From positions 1 to 48,767 of the forward strand of contig JAGPVT010000085.1 of NCBI GenBank assembly GCA_018066865.1: 48,767 nt of DNA. The letters run 5' to 3'. This document shows, in pieces, positions 8,635 through 17,680 of this stretch. The stretch's first letter is position 1; the number at the start of each line of letters is the position of its first letter. The position numbers and the translations under genes are program-made. The notes under the pieces are model-generated. The model was given only the letters and a program-made list of their open reading frames with translations, did not search any database and had not been told where the DNA came from. This DNA comes from Marinobacter sp. GTDB lineage: Bacteria; Pseudomonadota; Gammaproteobacteria; Pseudomonadales; Oleiphilaceae.

Positions 8635-10194
8635 ATGCGCATAGGCATCCCTAAAGAGATAGAAGAGGGCGAAAAGCGGGTCGCGTTGACCCCTGAAGTC
8701 GCCGCCCAGCTGCAGAAGCTCGGGTTCACCGTAGCCATCGAGTCCAAGGCAGGTGAGGCCGCCAGCTTTGATGATGAGCACTACGCACAGGCGGGAGTCG
8801 AGATCATTGAAGATCCCCGCGAACTCTGGACAAGCTCCGATATTATCATGAAGGTGCGTCCCCCCAAAGAGCACCCAGAATTGGGGTTCTATGGCGTTGA
8901 ACTGCTGAAGGAACATCAGACCCTGATCAGCTTTCTCTATCCGGCGCAGAACCCGGAGATGCTCCAGGCACTGGCCGAACGTGGTGTGACGGCCCTGGCC
9001 ATGGACAGCGTACCGCGGATCTCCCGGGCCCAGAAGATGGACGCCCTTAGCTCCATGGCCAATATTGCCGGTTACCGGGCGGTGGTGGAAGCGGCCCAGC
9101 ATTTTGGTCGTTTCTTTACCGGACAGATCACCGCTGCTGGAAAAGTACCGCCTGCCAAGGTGCTGGTGATCGGTGCCGGGGTTGCAGGCCTTGCCGCTAT
9201 CGGCGCAGCCTCCAGCATGGGCGCTATTGTGCGTGCCTTCGATACCCGCCCGGTAGTGAAAGAACAGGTTGAAAGCCTGAACGCCGAATTCCTGATGCTC
9301 GAGTTTGATGATGAAGACGGCTCTGGTGAAGGCGGTTACGCTAAGACCATGAGCCCTGCGTTTATCAAGGCCGAGATGGACCTGTTTGCGGCCCAGGCGG
9401 CTGAGGTGGATATCATCATCACCACCAGCGCCCTGATCCCGGGCAGACCCGCCCCCGAGCTGATCACCGAGCGGATGGTTGCCAACATGAAGCCTGGCAG
9501 TGTGATCGTCGATCTGGCGGCCGAGGCGGGTGGCAACTGCAAACTCACCGAGGCTAACAAGGTGGTCGTTAAGCACGGTGTCACCCTGATTGGTTATACC
9601 AACCTACCTAGCCGTTTGGCGGCGCAAGCCAGCCAGCTCTATGCCACTAACCTGCGCCACCTGCTCACCGATCTCTGTCCGGATAAGAACGGTGAGATTG
9701 TGGTGAATATGGAAGACGAGGTGATCCGTGGCGCGACCGTGGTGAACAGCGGCGAGATCTCCTGGCCGCCACCCGCCCCTAGGATCAGCGTGGCGCCGAA
9801 GGAGGATATCGGCATCAAGGCCAAGCAGGCGTTGCAGAAAGCCGAACCCAAGCCGGCCCATCCACTGGCCTTCCTGATTCCGTTGGTGGCCTGCGGTTTA
9901 GCGCTGTTCGGCTTAGGAACGGTGGCACCGCCGGCCTTTATCGGCCATCTGTCGGTTTTCGTACTGTCCTGTTTTATCGGCTACATGGTGATCTGGGGGG
10001 TGTCGCATTCCCTGCATACACCGCTCATGAGCGTCACCAATGCGATCAGTAGCATCATCGTCATAGGTGCACTGATGCAGATCTCCAGTGACAGTACCCT
10101 GGTCGTGGTGTTATCCACCCTGGCGGTCTTTATCACCAGTATCAACATCGTGGGATGGCTTCGCAGTGACCCAGCGCATGCTGCGCATGTTTAG
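8635..10194 (+). CDS. pntA: NAD(P) transhydrogenase alpha subunit
   Basis: The start at 8635 has AGAGGGG upstream; the frame is open further 5' but that part is leader. The 519-residue protein opens [20 protein letters not shown], the alanine dehydrogenase/PntA-type dI domain, with [15 protein letters not shown] as its NAD-binding motif (about 180-194). The last 120 or so residues hold four hydrophobic helices, so this is the long E. coli-type alpha subunit. With PntB it uses the proton-motive force to make NADPH from NADH. Its place between acuI and dddY suggests NADPH supply for acryloyl-CoA reduction; that link is inference. Confidence 0.93.
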   Translation: MRIGIPKEIEEGEKRVALTPEVAAQLQKLGFTVAIESKAGEAASFDDEHYAQAGVEIIEDPRELWTSSDIIMKVRPPKEHPELGFYGVELLKEHQTLISFLYPAQNPEMLQALAERGVTALAMDSVPRISRAQKMDALSSMANIAGYRAVVEAAQHFGRFFTGQITAAGKVPPAKVLVIGAGVAGLAAIGAASSMGAIVRAFDTRPVVKEQVESLNAEFLMLEFDDEDGSGEGGYAKTMSPAFIKAEMDLFAAQAAEVDIIITTSALIPGRPAPELITERMVANMKPGSVIVDLAAEAGGNCKLTEANKVVVKHGVTLIGYTNLPSRLAAQASQLYATNLRHLLTDLCPDKNGEIVVNMEDEVIRGATVVNSGEISWPPPAPRISVAPKEDIGIKAKQALQKAEPKPAHPLAFLIPLVACGLALFGLGTVAPPAFIGHLSVFVLSCFIGYMVIWGVSHSLHTPLMSVTNAISSIIVIGALMQISSDSTLVVVLSTLAVFITSINIVGWLRSDPAHAAHV

Positions 10195-10212
10195 CAAATA
10201 GGGGTAGATAGG

Positions 10213-11618
10213 ATGAATGCGGGTGTAATTACTGTTTCATATATAGGCGCGGGTGCGCTGTTTATCATGGCTCTTAACGGTCTGAGCCATCAGGAGTCGG
10301 CGCGTCGGGGTAACTTATACGGCATGCTGGGTATGGGCCTGGCCCTGCTGGTCACGGTGGTCGGCCTGGTGACCGACAATCAGTTCTTTCTGGTTGGCGG
10401 TATCCTGGCGGGTGGTGCCATCGGCTGGGTGCTTGCCCAGCGGGTGGAGATGACTCAGATGCCAGAATTGGTTGCCATTCTTCATAGTCTGGTGGGACTG
10501 GGGGCGGTGTTTGTCGGCTATGCCAATGCGCTGGATCACGGCGCGGGCATTAGCGGGGTAGAACTGACCATCCATGATGTCGAGACCTATATCGGCATCC
10601 TGATCAGTGCTTTGACCTTCTCCGGTTCGGTGGCGGCTTATCTCAAGCTGAGTGGCAAAATCAGCGGTAAACCTCTGCAGCTGCCGGGGCGTCATTGGTT
10701 CAACCTGGGGCTGCTGATCGCGGCGATCTGGCTATGCGGTCTGTACGTCGAGCAATCTGCAGCCGGCGGTGGTATCGGCGTCACGATCCTTATGACGCTG
10801 ATCGCCCTGACCTTCGGTGTCCATATGGTGGTGGCCATCGGTGGCGCAGATATGCCGGTGGTGGTGTCGATGCTTAACAGCTACTCGGGTTGGGCGGCCG
10901 CGGCGATGGGCTTTATGCTCGGCAATGACCTGCTGATCGTAGTCGGTGCGCTGGTGGGTAGTAGCGGTGCGATCCTCAGTTACATCATGTGTAAGGCGAT
11001 GAACCGTAAGTTCGTCAACGTCATCATGGGGGGATTCGGTACGCCTAAGTCGGCCGGTGGCGTTGCGGGCCCGGCAGGCGATGCCGGGGACGTCAAACCG
11101 ATTGAAGCGCAAGAGGTGGCCGAGCTGCTGCTGAACGCTAAAGAGGTGATGATCCTGCCCGGCTACGGCATGGCGGTGGCCCAGGCTCAGCATGTCGTGT
11201 ACGAGATCACCAAGAAGCTGCGGGATAAGGGGGTCAACGTCCGTTTCGGCATTCACCCTGTTGCGGGGCGGATGCCGGGGCATATGAACGTACTGCTGGC
11301 CGAAGCCAAGGTCCCCTACGACATCGTCTACGAGATGGATGAGGTCAACCAGGATTTCCCTAAAGTGGATGTCTCGATCGTCATAGGTGCCAACGATATC
11401 GTCAACCCCGCGGCCCAGGATGTTCCTGACAGTCCGATCGCTGGGATGCCGGTGCTGGAACCCTGGAATGGCAAGACCACCATCGTGTTGAAACGGGGGA
11501 TGAGCACTGGTTACGCTGGCGTCGATAACCCTCTATATTTTACAAAGACAACACCCGGATGTTGTTCGGCGATGCCAAAGACAGTGTTGATACAGTGCTG
11601 AAATTCCTAAACGCATGA
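10213..11618 (+). pseudogene. pntB: NAD(P) transhydrogenase beta subunit, frameshifted near the 3' end
   Basis: The frame begins 18 bp after pntA and matches PntB through nine or so membrane helices and into the NADP-binding domain (about 285 onward), including [14 protein letters not shown] and [15 protein letters not shown]. Just after that, at about 11531-11536, two extra bases (a TA duplication in CTATATTTTAC) shift the frame. Translation then ends in [10 protein letters not shown]...LIQC at 11601. Restoring the frame recovers the family ending [20 protein letters not shown]...FLNA with a stop at 11616-11618. The lost GDAK segment is conserved in the NADP(H)-binding domain, so activity is doubtful unless the extra bases are a sequencing error. 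Confidence 0.85.
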
Positions 11619-11644
11619 CTTAATTGAAATTAAAGCTATTCCCT

Positions 11645-11686
11645 AAAGGGGGCTCCTCATTTGGAAGGCGATAATGCCCCTCTTTT
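11645..11686 (+). terminator. Weak candidate terminator after pntB
   Basis: GGGGGC (11648-11653) can pair with GCCCCT (11676-11681) across a 22-nt loop, followed by a short T-rich run. The loop is long, so the call is tentative. Confidence 0.4.
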
Positions 11687-11716
11687 GTCTTTAAATGGTG
11701 CAGTTACTTGCTCTGC

Positions 11717-11749
11717 AATAAGTGCCGCCCGTCCGGACGGCGACTTATT
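11717..11749 (+). promoter_or_regulatory. Long inverted repeat in the dddY leader
   Basis: AATAAGT (11717-11723) and ACTTATT (11743-11749) flank a perfect 12-bp palindrome CCGTCCGGACGG (11729-11740). The whole forms a stem with small offsets. It ends 27 bp before the dddY start and could be an operator or an RNA hairpin; no T-run follows. Confidence 0.5.
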
Positions 11750-11776
11750 CGGATCTTTCACAAGAGGATAGAAGAA

Positions 11777-13030
11777 ATGAAAACAATAAAAAAAATTTCA
11801 TTGCTGGCTTGCTTGCTTGGGCCACTGACAGCGAATGCGCTGGAGGTACCGGATTTTCTGGACCCCAAGGATGTCGTTGATGCCGAATTCACGTGCCTGA
11901 CCGAGGCCGCTGAATATCAAGTATCCGAGCAGAAATATGTCGACATTTTGTGGAATGAGACGCTCAGCTATCTGGACGCATACGCGAAAGCACTCACCAA
12001 CGATGCCAGCAGTGGATGCATCAATTCCGATTCGACGATCTTCGAAACTGCAGGTGGTGAAAGACGCATGTGCATCATGGATCGCCGCGATATGAAGATC
12101 CTGGTGAAGAATATCTATCAGGTGACAAACAATCCGGACAAGGCCAAACGCTGCTTCAGTGCACGAGAGGATGTTGACTGGATTTACAGCCCCGGCGGTG
12201 AGTTGGAACAGAACTCTCTAGTGGCCAAGTGGCTGAAACGAAGTACGTTTGAAGAATTTTTCGACAAGAAAGTAACCGACAAAGAGGTAAAAGAGCACGG
12301 CCGACAATTTACACGTAACTTTGCCAAGATGGTGACTGGCCCGGATATCAAGATGCCGGCGGTGTTTCCCCGAGATGTCAGCGCCAACGCGCTGCCAAAC
12401 CTATGGGCATCGGTTGGCTGGTATCCGATGTACGCCGAGGACAGTGAGCGGAATAAGCGAAACTTTGTCAATATTCGTGGGGGTTATGCGTATGCCGAAG
12501 TATTCGGTCACTGGGGCTTGTTACGTATCGACGAAATCAACGGCGAAAAAGTCGGCGCCGAGGTCGGCATGGTTACTCAGTCGGTCGATACCTTCTATCC
12601 GTATCACAATCACGCGATATCGGAAATATATTACACGATGCGAGAGCCAGCCTGTGCGAATCAATTCAAGAACTTTGCGATCAGAGAAGACAATGAACTG
12701 ATCAAAACGGTCAGGGAAGACGATAAGCAGCGCGTTGTTTCATTCGATACGGGCATGGCCGGCGAGCACCAGATGTGGAGCTCGACCTCACCCGGAAACG
12801 GTCCCTTGATTTATTTCCACCAGAACACCATCCACGCTTTTGACATCGACGGCAGCTGCGAGGCGAATCCGGAAGAAAAGGCGATGGTGACCGTCTGGGC
12901 GCGCAGCAACGCTCACGACAAGCGAAACGATTACGGCACCACCTTGCTCTGTGAGTCTCAGTCGCAGCCAAACACGCCCGCCAAACGCGGTGAAGTGATC
13001 GAATGCGACCTGAGCAAGACCAAGTGGTAA
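11777..13030 (+). CDS. dddY: Periplasmic DMSP lyase DddY
   Basis: The chosen ATG at 11777 begins a 417-residue protein with a classic signal peptide (KK, hydrophobic core LLACLLG, likely cleavage after ANA at 21). The C-terminal cupin-like domain has YPYHNHAISEIYYTMRE. His277, His279, Glu283 and Tyr285 have exactly the HxHxxxExY spacing described for the zinc ligands and catalytic tyrosine of structurally studied DddY, and a further candidate ligand, His353 (NTIHAFD), follows at nearly the same distance. DddY cleaves DMSP to DMS and acrylate in the periplasm and is typically linked to acuN-acuK-dddC genes, as here. Several cysteine pairs in the N-terminal domain fit an exported protein. Confidence 0.88.
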   Translation: MKTIKKISLLACLLGPLTANALEVPDFLDPKDVVDAEFTCLTEAAEYQVSEQKYVDILWNETLSYLDAYAKALTNDASSGCINSDSTIFETAGGERRMCIMDRRDMKILVKNIYQVTNNPDKAKRCFSAREDVDWIYSPGGELEQNSLVAKWLKRSTFEEFFDKKVTDKEVKEHGRQFTRNFAKMVTGPDIKMPAVFPRDVSANALPNLWASVGWYPMYAEDSERNKRNFVNIRGGYAYAEVFGHWGLLRIDEINGEKVGAEVGMVTQSVDTFYPYHNHAISEIYYTMREPACANQFKNFAIREDNELIKTVREDDKQRVVSFDTGMAGEHQMWSSTSPGNGPLIYFHQNTIHAFDIDGSCEANPEEKAMVTVWARSNAHDKRNDYGTTLLCESQSQPNTPAKRGEVIECDLSKTKW

Positions 13031-13258
13031 TCGCCCGTCATACCCAGTTTGCCGCTGCAAGTAACCATTGAGGAGATAGTCAGACGCCATGAGCGGGCAG
13101 GTGTTTTAAGATAAGCGGTCATTCCGAACAGATAGTTGTCTGCCCTCAGCCAGCGCCAGGGGCAGCACCTATACTGCCTCTTAGTCTCTTGAGCAGCTAG
13201 CCCACTTGCGCCATTCGGGTCATCATATCTCCCAACCTTGAGCGTGGCTCCCCCTTGG

Positions 13259-13296
13259 CTAGCCCTCCTGATGGAGAGGGCTAGCCTTTATTGTTT
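13259..13296 (+). terminator. Rho-independent terminator after dddY
   Basis: CTAGCCCTC (13259-13267) pairs perfectly with GAGGGCTAG (13276-13284), followed by a T-rich tract including TTGTTTTTT. Confidence 0.75.
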
Positions 13297-13300
13297 TTTG

Positions 13301-13326
13301 CTATGCATAGTCTGCCTATAATAGGC
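13301..13326. promoter_or_regulatory. Two palindromes over the iclR promoter
   Basis: CTATGCATAG (13301-13310) is a perfect 10-bp palindrome. GCCTATAATAGGC (13314-13326) is a 13-bp palindrome that contains a consensus TATAAT -10 at 13317-13322. Operators overlapping the promoter are the usual autoregulation layout for IclR proteins, so these are good candidates for self-repression. Confidence 0.55.
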
Positions 13327-13356
13327 TCAAAATTTGAATGGCAGGATATATATGCA

Positions 13357-14133
13357 ATGACAGTTCAGCGGAGAGAAAAAACCTCCTCCATCACCCGTGT
13401 ACTCGAGATCATCGAGTCGGTTTCTCGCGCCGAACGCCCTTTAAGCCCGGCCGATCTAGCCCTGCAGTTAAATATCCCCAAACCCAGCGTGCACCGCATA
13501 CTGCAGCAACTCGAGGCAGAAGGTTACCTGCAAACGAATATGCGTGGTTTGCTGGTGCCTGCCGACCGGCTTCACAGCGTTGCTCTTGGAGTGCTCTACA
13601 CCAGCCGCTTTAAGGCCCTACGCCAAGCGATTCTGAAAAACCTGGCCGACAAAGTTGGCGAAACCTGCGGCATCGCCATCCCTGACGGCACAGAGATGAT
13701 CTATTACGACAGGATCCAGACCAACTGGCCGTTACAGGTGCACCTACCCATCGGTAGCCGCACACCGGTATGGTGTACCTCCAGCGGAAAGCTGTATCTT
13801 AGTAGCCTGCCGGAGGATCGTCGCCAGCGCATCATTCACAACCTACCCTTGGAAAAACTGGCCCGCAACACCCTCGCCACCCCGGAGGATCTGGAGTCGG
13901 CGTTGTTGGAAACCGCCCGTAATGATCGCGGCATCGACAACGAAGAGTTTGTCGATGGTATGGTCGCCTTCTCAGTCCCTATCAGGGATAAAAACGGACG
14001 ACTATTTGCCTGCCTGTTCACCCATGCTCCAATTCTGAGGAAAAACTTGGATGAACTGCTGGAGTTTGAACCCCTCCTCCGTCAAGCCGCTTTGGAGCTG
14101 GGTGAACTCATTGGTGATAACCAGTCGAGTTAA
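13357..14133 (+). CDS. IclR-family transcriptional regulator of the cluster
   Basis: From the ATG at 13357 the protein has 258 residues. An N-terminal winged helix (SSITRVLEIIESV... then LALQLNIPKPSVHRILQQLEAEGYL) is followed by an IclR effector domain with LPIGSRTPVWCTSSGKLYLSSLP and the typical DNEEFVDGMVAFSVPI segment. IclR proteins usually sense small organic acids. Being the last gene of the cluster, it is the obvious candidate to sense acrylate or 3-hydroxypropionate, but that effector is not shown by sequence. An upstream in-frame ATG at 13291 lies inside the promoter/terminator region and was rejected as start. Confidence 0.88.
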   Translation: MTVQRREKTSSITRVLEIIESVSRAERPLSPADLALQLNIPKPSVHRILQQLEAEGYLQTNMRGLLVPADRLHSVALGVLYTSRFKALRQAILKNLADKVGETCGIAIPDGTEMIYYDRIQTNWPLQVHLPIGSRTPVWCTSSGKLYLSSLPEDRRQRIIHNLPLEKLARNTLATPEDLESALLETARNDRGIDNEEFVDGMVAFSVPIRDKNGRLFACLFTHAPILRKNLDELLEFEPLLRQAALELGELIGDNQSS

Positions 14134-14473
14134 AATCAGCGTCAGTTGAAAAGAGTTCGTAGGGCGATATTTAAGGCGCTATCGAAGCTCTAGAAAACTA
14201 GGGGCCTACCATTGTAGATAACAAAGTGTAACAGGCAGCCTATTGCGCAATTACGCCTGCGTTATAGAAAATGACCAAGATATCTCGAACGGGTCTAGTA
14301 CCTCTGGCATTTCCGGTTTGGGCGCATGAGCTGAAATCGGATGACCTCCCACCCTCGAGCGGTTGATAGTTCCCACACACATATCCAGGTTGAATTTGGT
14401 TCATGCAGGGAGCCCCAAAGAAAGCTGATCATCGACCTAATATACTTACAGGCAGATGGCCGGTTAGTCGCAG
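14134..14473. other. Non-coding junction between iclR and the GMT operon
   Basis: No supported gene. The stretch lies between the convergent ends of iclR and recD2. It may contain insertion-sequence debris, but I could not match it to a named end. Confidence 0.4.
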
Positions 14474-16570
14474 CTACTGCCTGGCTGCGCCAACAATATG
14501 GATCTCTGCTTCTGCTCTAGTGATCGCGGTATACAGCCATGCACGATCAACGATACGCCCTTTTTTCAGGGCAATGATGATGCACGAAAACTGTGAGCCT
14601 TGGGCCTTATGGAGAGTGATGCAATACCCCAGCTCCATGCAATCGAGCAGGCTCTGGGTAACTTCAACCCGATCACCTGTGTCCAGTTCAACCACACCAT
14701 AGTGTTCGCCCGTCGCCTCAGTTGATATCAGCGTCCCCAGCGAGCCGTTCTGGATACCCTTCTCGTAGTTGTTCTGGGTAAACAGGATGGCATCCCCCTG
14801 TCGCGTATCGCGATAGAACTTGTCTCCATGAAGTTCAAACTCAAGGCGTTGCCCGTCAGGGTTCACTGCGTTCTGAACCAGTTTGTTAATCTCAGCGACC
14901 GTTGCCTTGGTCGCTCCCATGATCCGACTGTCTTGGGTTGAGGCCAGAAACAGCTCGGTGCACTTTTGAGCAATGTCAGATGCATCAGGTGTTTCATGGA
15001 AGCTGATGGTCCCTGTAGATAAACGCTCTGGCACAACGCCTTGATTGATCAGTTTTGAGTATTCAGGGATGCCCGTTGAGCCGTCCTGCCGCTTCACAAT
15101 GTCCAGCGTCGTGTTCGCGATCACTTCAGATTCCACGATATCCGATAGCACTTTGCCACACCCAATGGGAGGTAGTTGATCGGGATCGCCTGTGAAGATG
15201 ATCCTCACCTTGGGGTTGATGTGCGTCACCAGACGATACATGGTCGGCAGATCGATCATGCTCGCTTCATCGATCACCAGTAGATGATGGGGCTGATTGC
15301 TGCCGGGGTCGACAGGCTCCTGCCGAAGAAAGGCGGCGATGGTCAGGGTCTTAAACCCAATGGACTCGTGCAGCCGCATGGCAGCCCGCCCTGACAGCGC
15401 TATCGCATGGATGTGGTAGCCCAAGGTGTGGAAAGCTCGCAGCGCCGTTCGAAGGACGGTGGTTTTGCCTGTGCCCGCACCGCCTGTGATGCAGCTCACC
15501 GCGTTATCCAATGAGGTGGCCACCGCCTGTGCTTGTTTCTTGGTTAGGTCGTAGGGCAGTTCACTCACAGCAGTCAGATAGGCGTGATTGGCTTCATGAT
15601 CATAGAGATCGACCTTCGCCGCCAGCGATTTCAGGCGCTTGGCAACGACCGACTCCATCAACAACTGGGCTGTAGGGTGATAGGTGCCCGTTTCCCAGTT
15701 CAGCACGAACTGTGCTTTCTGATATCCCGCCATAAATGCCTGAGTCGCCAGTTCTGGCGAGCCAAGTAGCTTCCTTACTGTGGGGCGAATGGCGTCCTGA
15801 GTTGTATAGGTGTGGCCTTTATCGATCTCCTTTCGGATCGCCATCTCAACGGCAGCAGAGAGCCTTCTGGGGTCACTGTCAGGAATCTCGAACCGCTGCT
15901 TGGCGAGCTGATCCACCGCCTCGAACGACATGCCAAAGCCGAGCAGAACAAAGGGGTTATTGTTGATGGCCTGCATCGATCTGTCATCATGGTACTTCAG
16001 AAGCCGTTGTTGGATCTGGGCCGGTATTTGGAGCTTTGACATCCAGTTGCACGCGCCAAGATTCTTATACTTGGCGTAACCGGCATAGAGGGCATCCACG
16101 GCTTCTTCGCTCAGCAACTCTCTGAGTACGCCTCTGGAGTCAGGCGTGTCTCTTCTCAGGGTGGCGTGAAAATCCTCTCCTAAGCGCTCCCAGAGCGCTC
16201 AGGCTTTCTGTTCGCCGATACCTTTGAAGGCTTTTTCCTTGGCGATGAAGCGTATCAGTTGTTCGCCATCTTCGGGTAGCGTGCAGCGCACCTCGGCAGG
16301 GGCTTCGTAGGTGTGCTGCTGCATCAGGAAATCGCCGCTTTCAACGGTGTCGATCAGCCGCCGCCCTGTTACTTCCCACTGCTGACCTATCGCAGGGGCC
16401 ACCGGCAGGACTGCTGCTTCAATTTTGACGGTGATGTAATACTTGCCGTTGTTGATGCGGTACGAGTTCTTTTTCAGCGGCACGCCACTGAAGATCGCGT
16501 ATCCCGCCGTGGCGTAGGGGATGCTGGTTACTCGCAAGGAGTCGGTATGCACAGGGCTTGAGGTATCCAT
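14474..16570 (-). pseudogene. recD2: RecD2-like DNA helicase interrupted by an in-frame TGA
   Basis: Reading minus-strand 16570 to 14474 in one frame gives 699 codons. The first 123 encode an OB-like N-terminal domain (IKVEA-type beta segments, ending FKGIGEQKA). A TGA at 16199-16201 interrupts, and the same frame resumes with ALWERLGEDFHATL. Walker A GGAGTGKTT, Walker B VIDEASMID, and the C-terminal helicase motifs (LHKAQGSQF, YTAITRA) follow. No insertion or deletion is needed: one C-to-T change in CGA would give the TGA. Unless read through, the product is a short N-terminal stub, with possible internal restart near 16117. It is the last gene of the GMT operon, overlapping its neighbour by one base. 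Confidence 0.85.
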
Positions 16571-17007
16571 TAACGCTGCATCATCCCCATTTCAGACAAG
16601 ACTTCGGACAGCTCACCAAAGCGCGCCAGCCGCGTCTCCAGCTCCTGAACGCGGGCTTTCAGCTCGATATTTTCCTGTTCCAGCAGCGAGGTTCGTTTGG
16701 TGTCTAGGGTGCGCCGTGTCGCCGTGTGGTCGTATTCCTTGGGCTGATCCGTCTGTGTTCTGGCTTTCTCGGTCAGGGGTGGCAGCACGCCCCGTTCACG
16801 CAACTGTTCTTCCAGCGCGTTGAGCCGCTTGCGTAGCGCGGGGTTCTGGTTCAGGGCAGACTTACCGAAGCCTATGCCCTTGGCCACTTCCACGCGATTG
16901 AGCTTGCCCTGAAAGATGATCTGGGCAAAGTCTTCGTCCGATTGCGTGGCGACCCACGTCTCGAAGGCCGCGACATTTTGCTCGGCCCGCTGCTTACCGT
17001 TCGCCAT
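16570..17007 (-). CDS. VPA1267-like accessory protein of the GMT module
   Basis: The 145-residue protein is polar, with an N-terminal helical region (AFETWVATQSDEDF), a short motif with GIGFGKSALNQNPALRKRL that looks like a DNA-binding or inverted HTH segment, and a C-terminal coiled coil (LLEQENIELKARVQELETRLARF). It overlaps gmtX by 14 bp and recD2 by 1 bp. Order and size match the small gene that follows gmtX in Vibrio parahaemolyticus (VPA1267). The family link is from memory; the molecular role is unknown. Confidence 0.65.
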   Translation of the reverse strand: MANGKQRAEQNVAAFETWVATQSDEDFAQIIFQGKLNRVEVAKGIGFGKSALNQNPALRKRLNALEEQLRERGVLPPLTEKARTQTDQPKEYDHTATRRTLDTKRTSLLEQENIELKARVQELETRLARFGELSEVLSEMGMMQR

Positions 17008-17680
17008 CGTTCACCTCGCCCAGCAGTTTGCGTAGCCCGGTCACAAAGCCTCGGGGGAAGATTTCGCTGTTGTACTCCATCTCCTTCACCTGGCCTGCCT
17101 GCGTGGTCTGCCAGTTGTGCTTGTCCATACATTCATCCGATACCGCAAACTGGAGTGCCTTGGCTTCTGAGGCGGTTAACAAACCGCTCAAAGACGGCAG
17201 CACCTCAACGGCGGGCTCGGCCCGTGCTTCGAACTGACGGACGGGGCGCTTATCGATAACCACGTTGGCATGCTGTTTGAGGATGTTCACTTCCTTGCGG
17301 TAGCGGTTGCGTTCGGCGATGATCTGCCCGAACAACGCACGCAGGGCGGGATCGGTGATTCTCTCAAGTAACTTGTTGTCGGTGGGCACATGACGGCTAC
17401 GGCTTTTCTCCGCCAGAGGCTGTTTGGTGGTGGTATTTGCCTTGGCTGCCCATGCTTCAAGGAGCCTGCGAAAATGCCCGTTACGGGTGGCGCGGAGGGA
17501 CTGATACCCCACACCACCGTCTGCCGAAGAGAGGCGGCCAACGGTGGTGATCGAGAAATCACGCTGACCGCTCTCATAGTAGGCGTGGAGGGTCTGGTTG
17601 AGCTTATCCAGCGAGGCTTGCGTTCTCGCGGCCTTGCCGTCCTTTAGATCGTCCAGAATGGTATCGATATCCAGTTCCAT
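16994..17680 (-). CDS. gmtX: Gamma-mobile-trio protein GmtX
   Basis: The 228-residue protein begins MELDIDTILDDLKDGKAART and contains a segment (FSITTVGRLSSADGGVGYQSLRATRNGHFRRLLEAW) resembling a helix-turn-helix DNA-binding region that is also common in other short element-borne proteins. A middle helix (ALRALFGQIIAERNRYRKEVNIL) is likely coiled coil. It overlaps gmtZ by an ATGA junction. Its size and third position in the trio match GmtX; the role in mobility is not established by sequence. Confidence 0.72.
   Translation of the reverse strand: MELDIDTILDDLKDGKAARTQASLDKLNQTLHAYYESGQRDFSITTVGRLSSADGGVGYQSLRATRNGHFRRLLEAWAAKANTTTKQPLAEKSRSRHVPTDNKLLERITDPALRALFGQIIAERNRYRKEVNILKQHANVVIDKRPVRQFEARAEPAVEVLPSLSGLLTASEAKALQFAVSDECMDKHNWQTTQAGQVKEMEYNSEIFPRGFVTGLRKLLGEVNDGER

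Noticed and set aside
8608..9576. Long antisense frame over pntA (322 codons)
   Set aside because: Arises from codon bias of pntA; histidine- and arginine-rich product with no family features.
14134..14473. Insertion-sequence end near 14330
   Set aside because: The sequence felt familiar from IS flanks but I could not place a terminal inverted repeat or a target duplication.
16117..16570. Stop in recD2 as a real two-gene arrangement
   Set aside because: Both parts are in the same frame and together make a standard-length RecD2; nothing suggests that the family is naturally split here.
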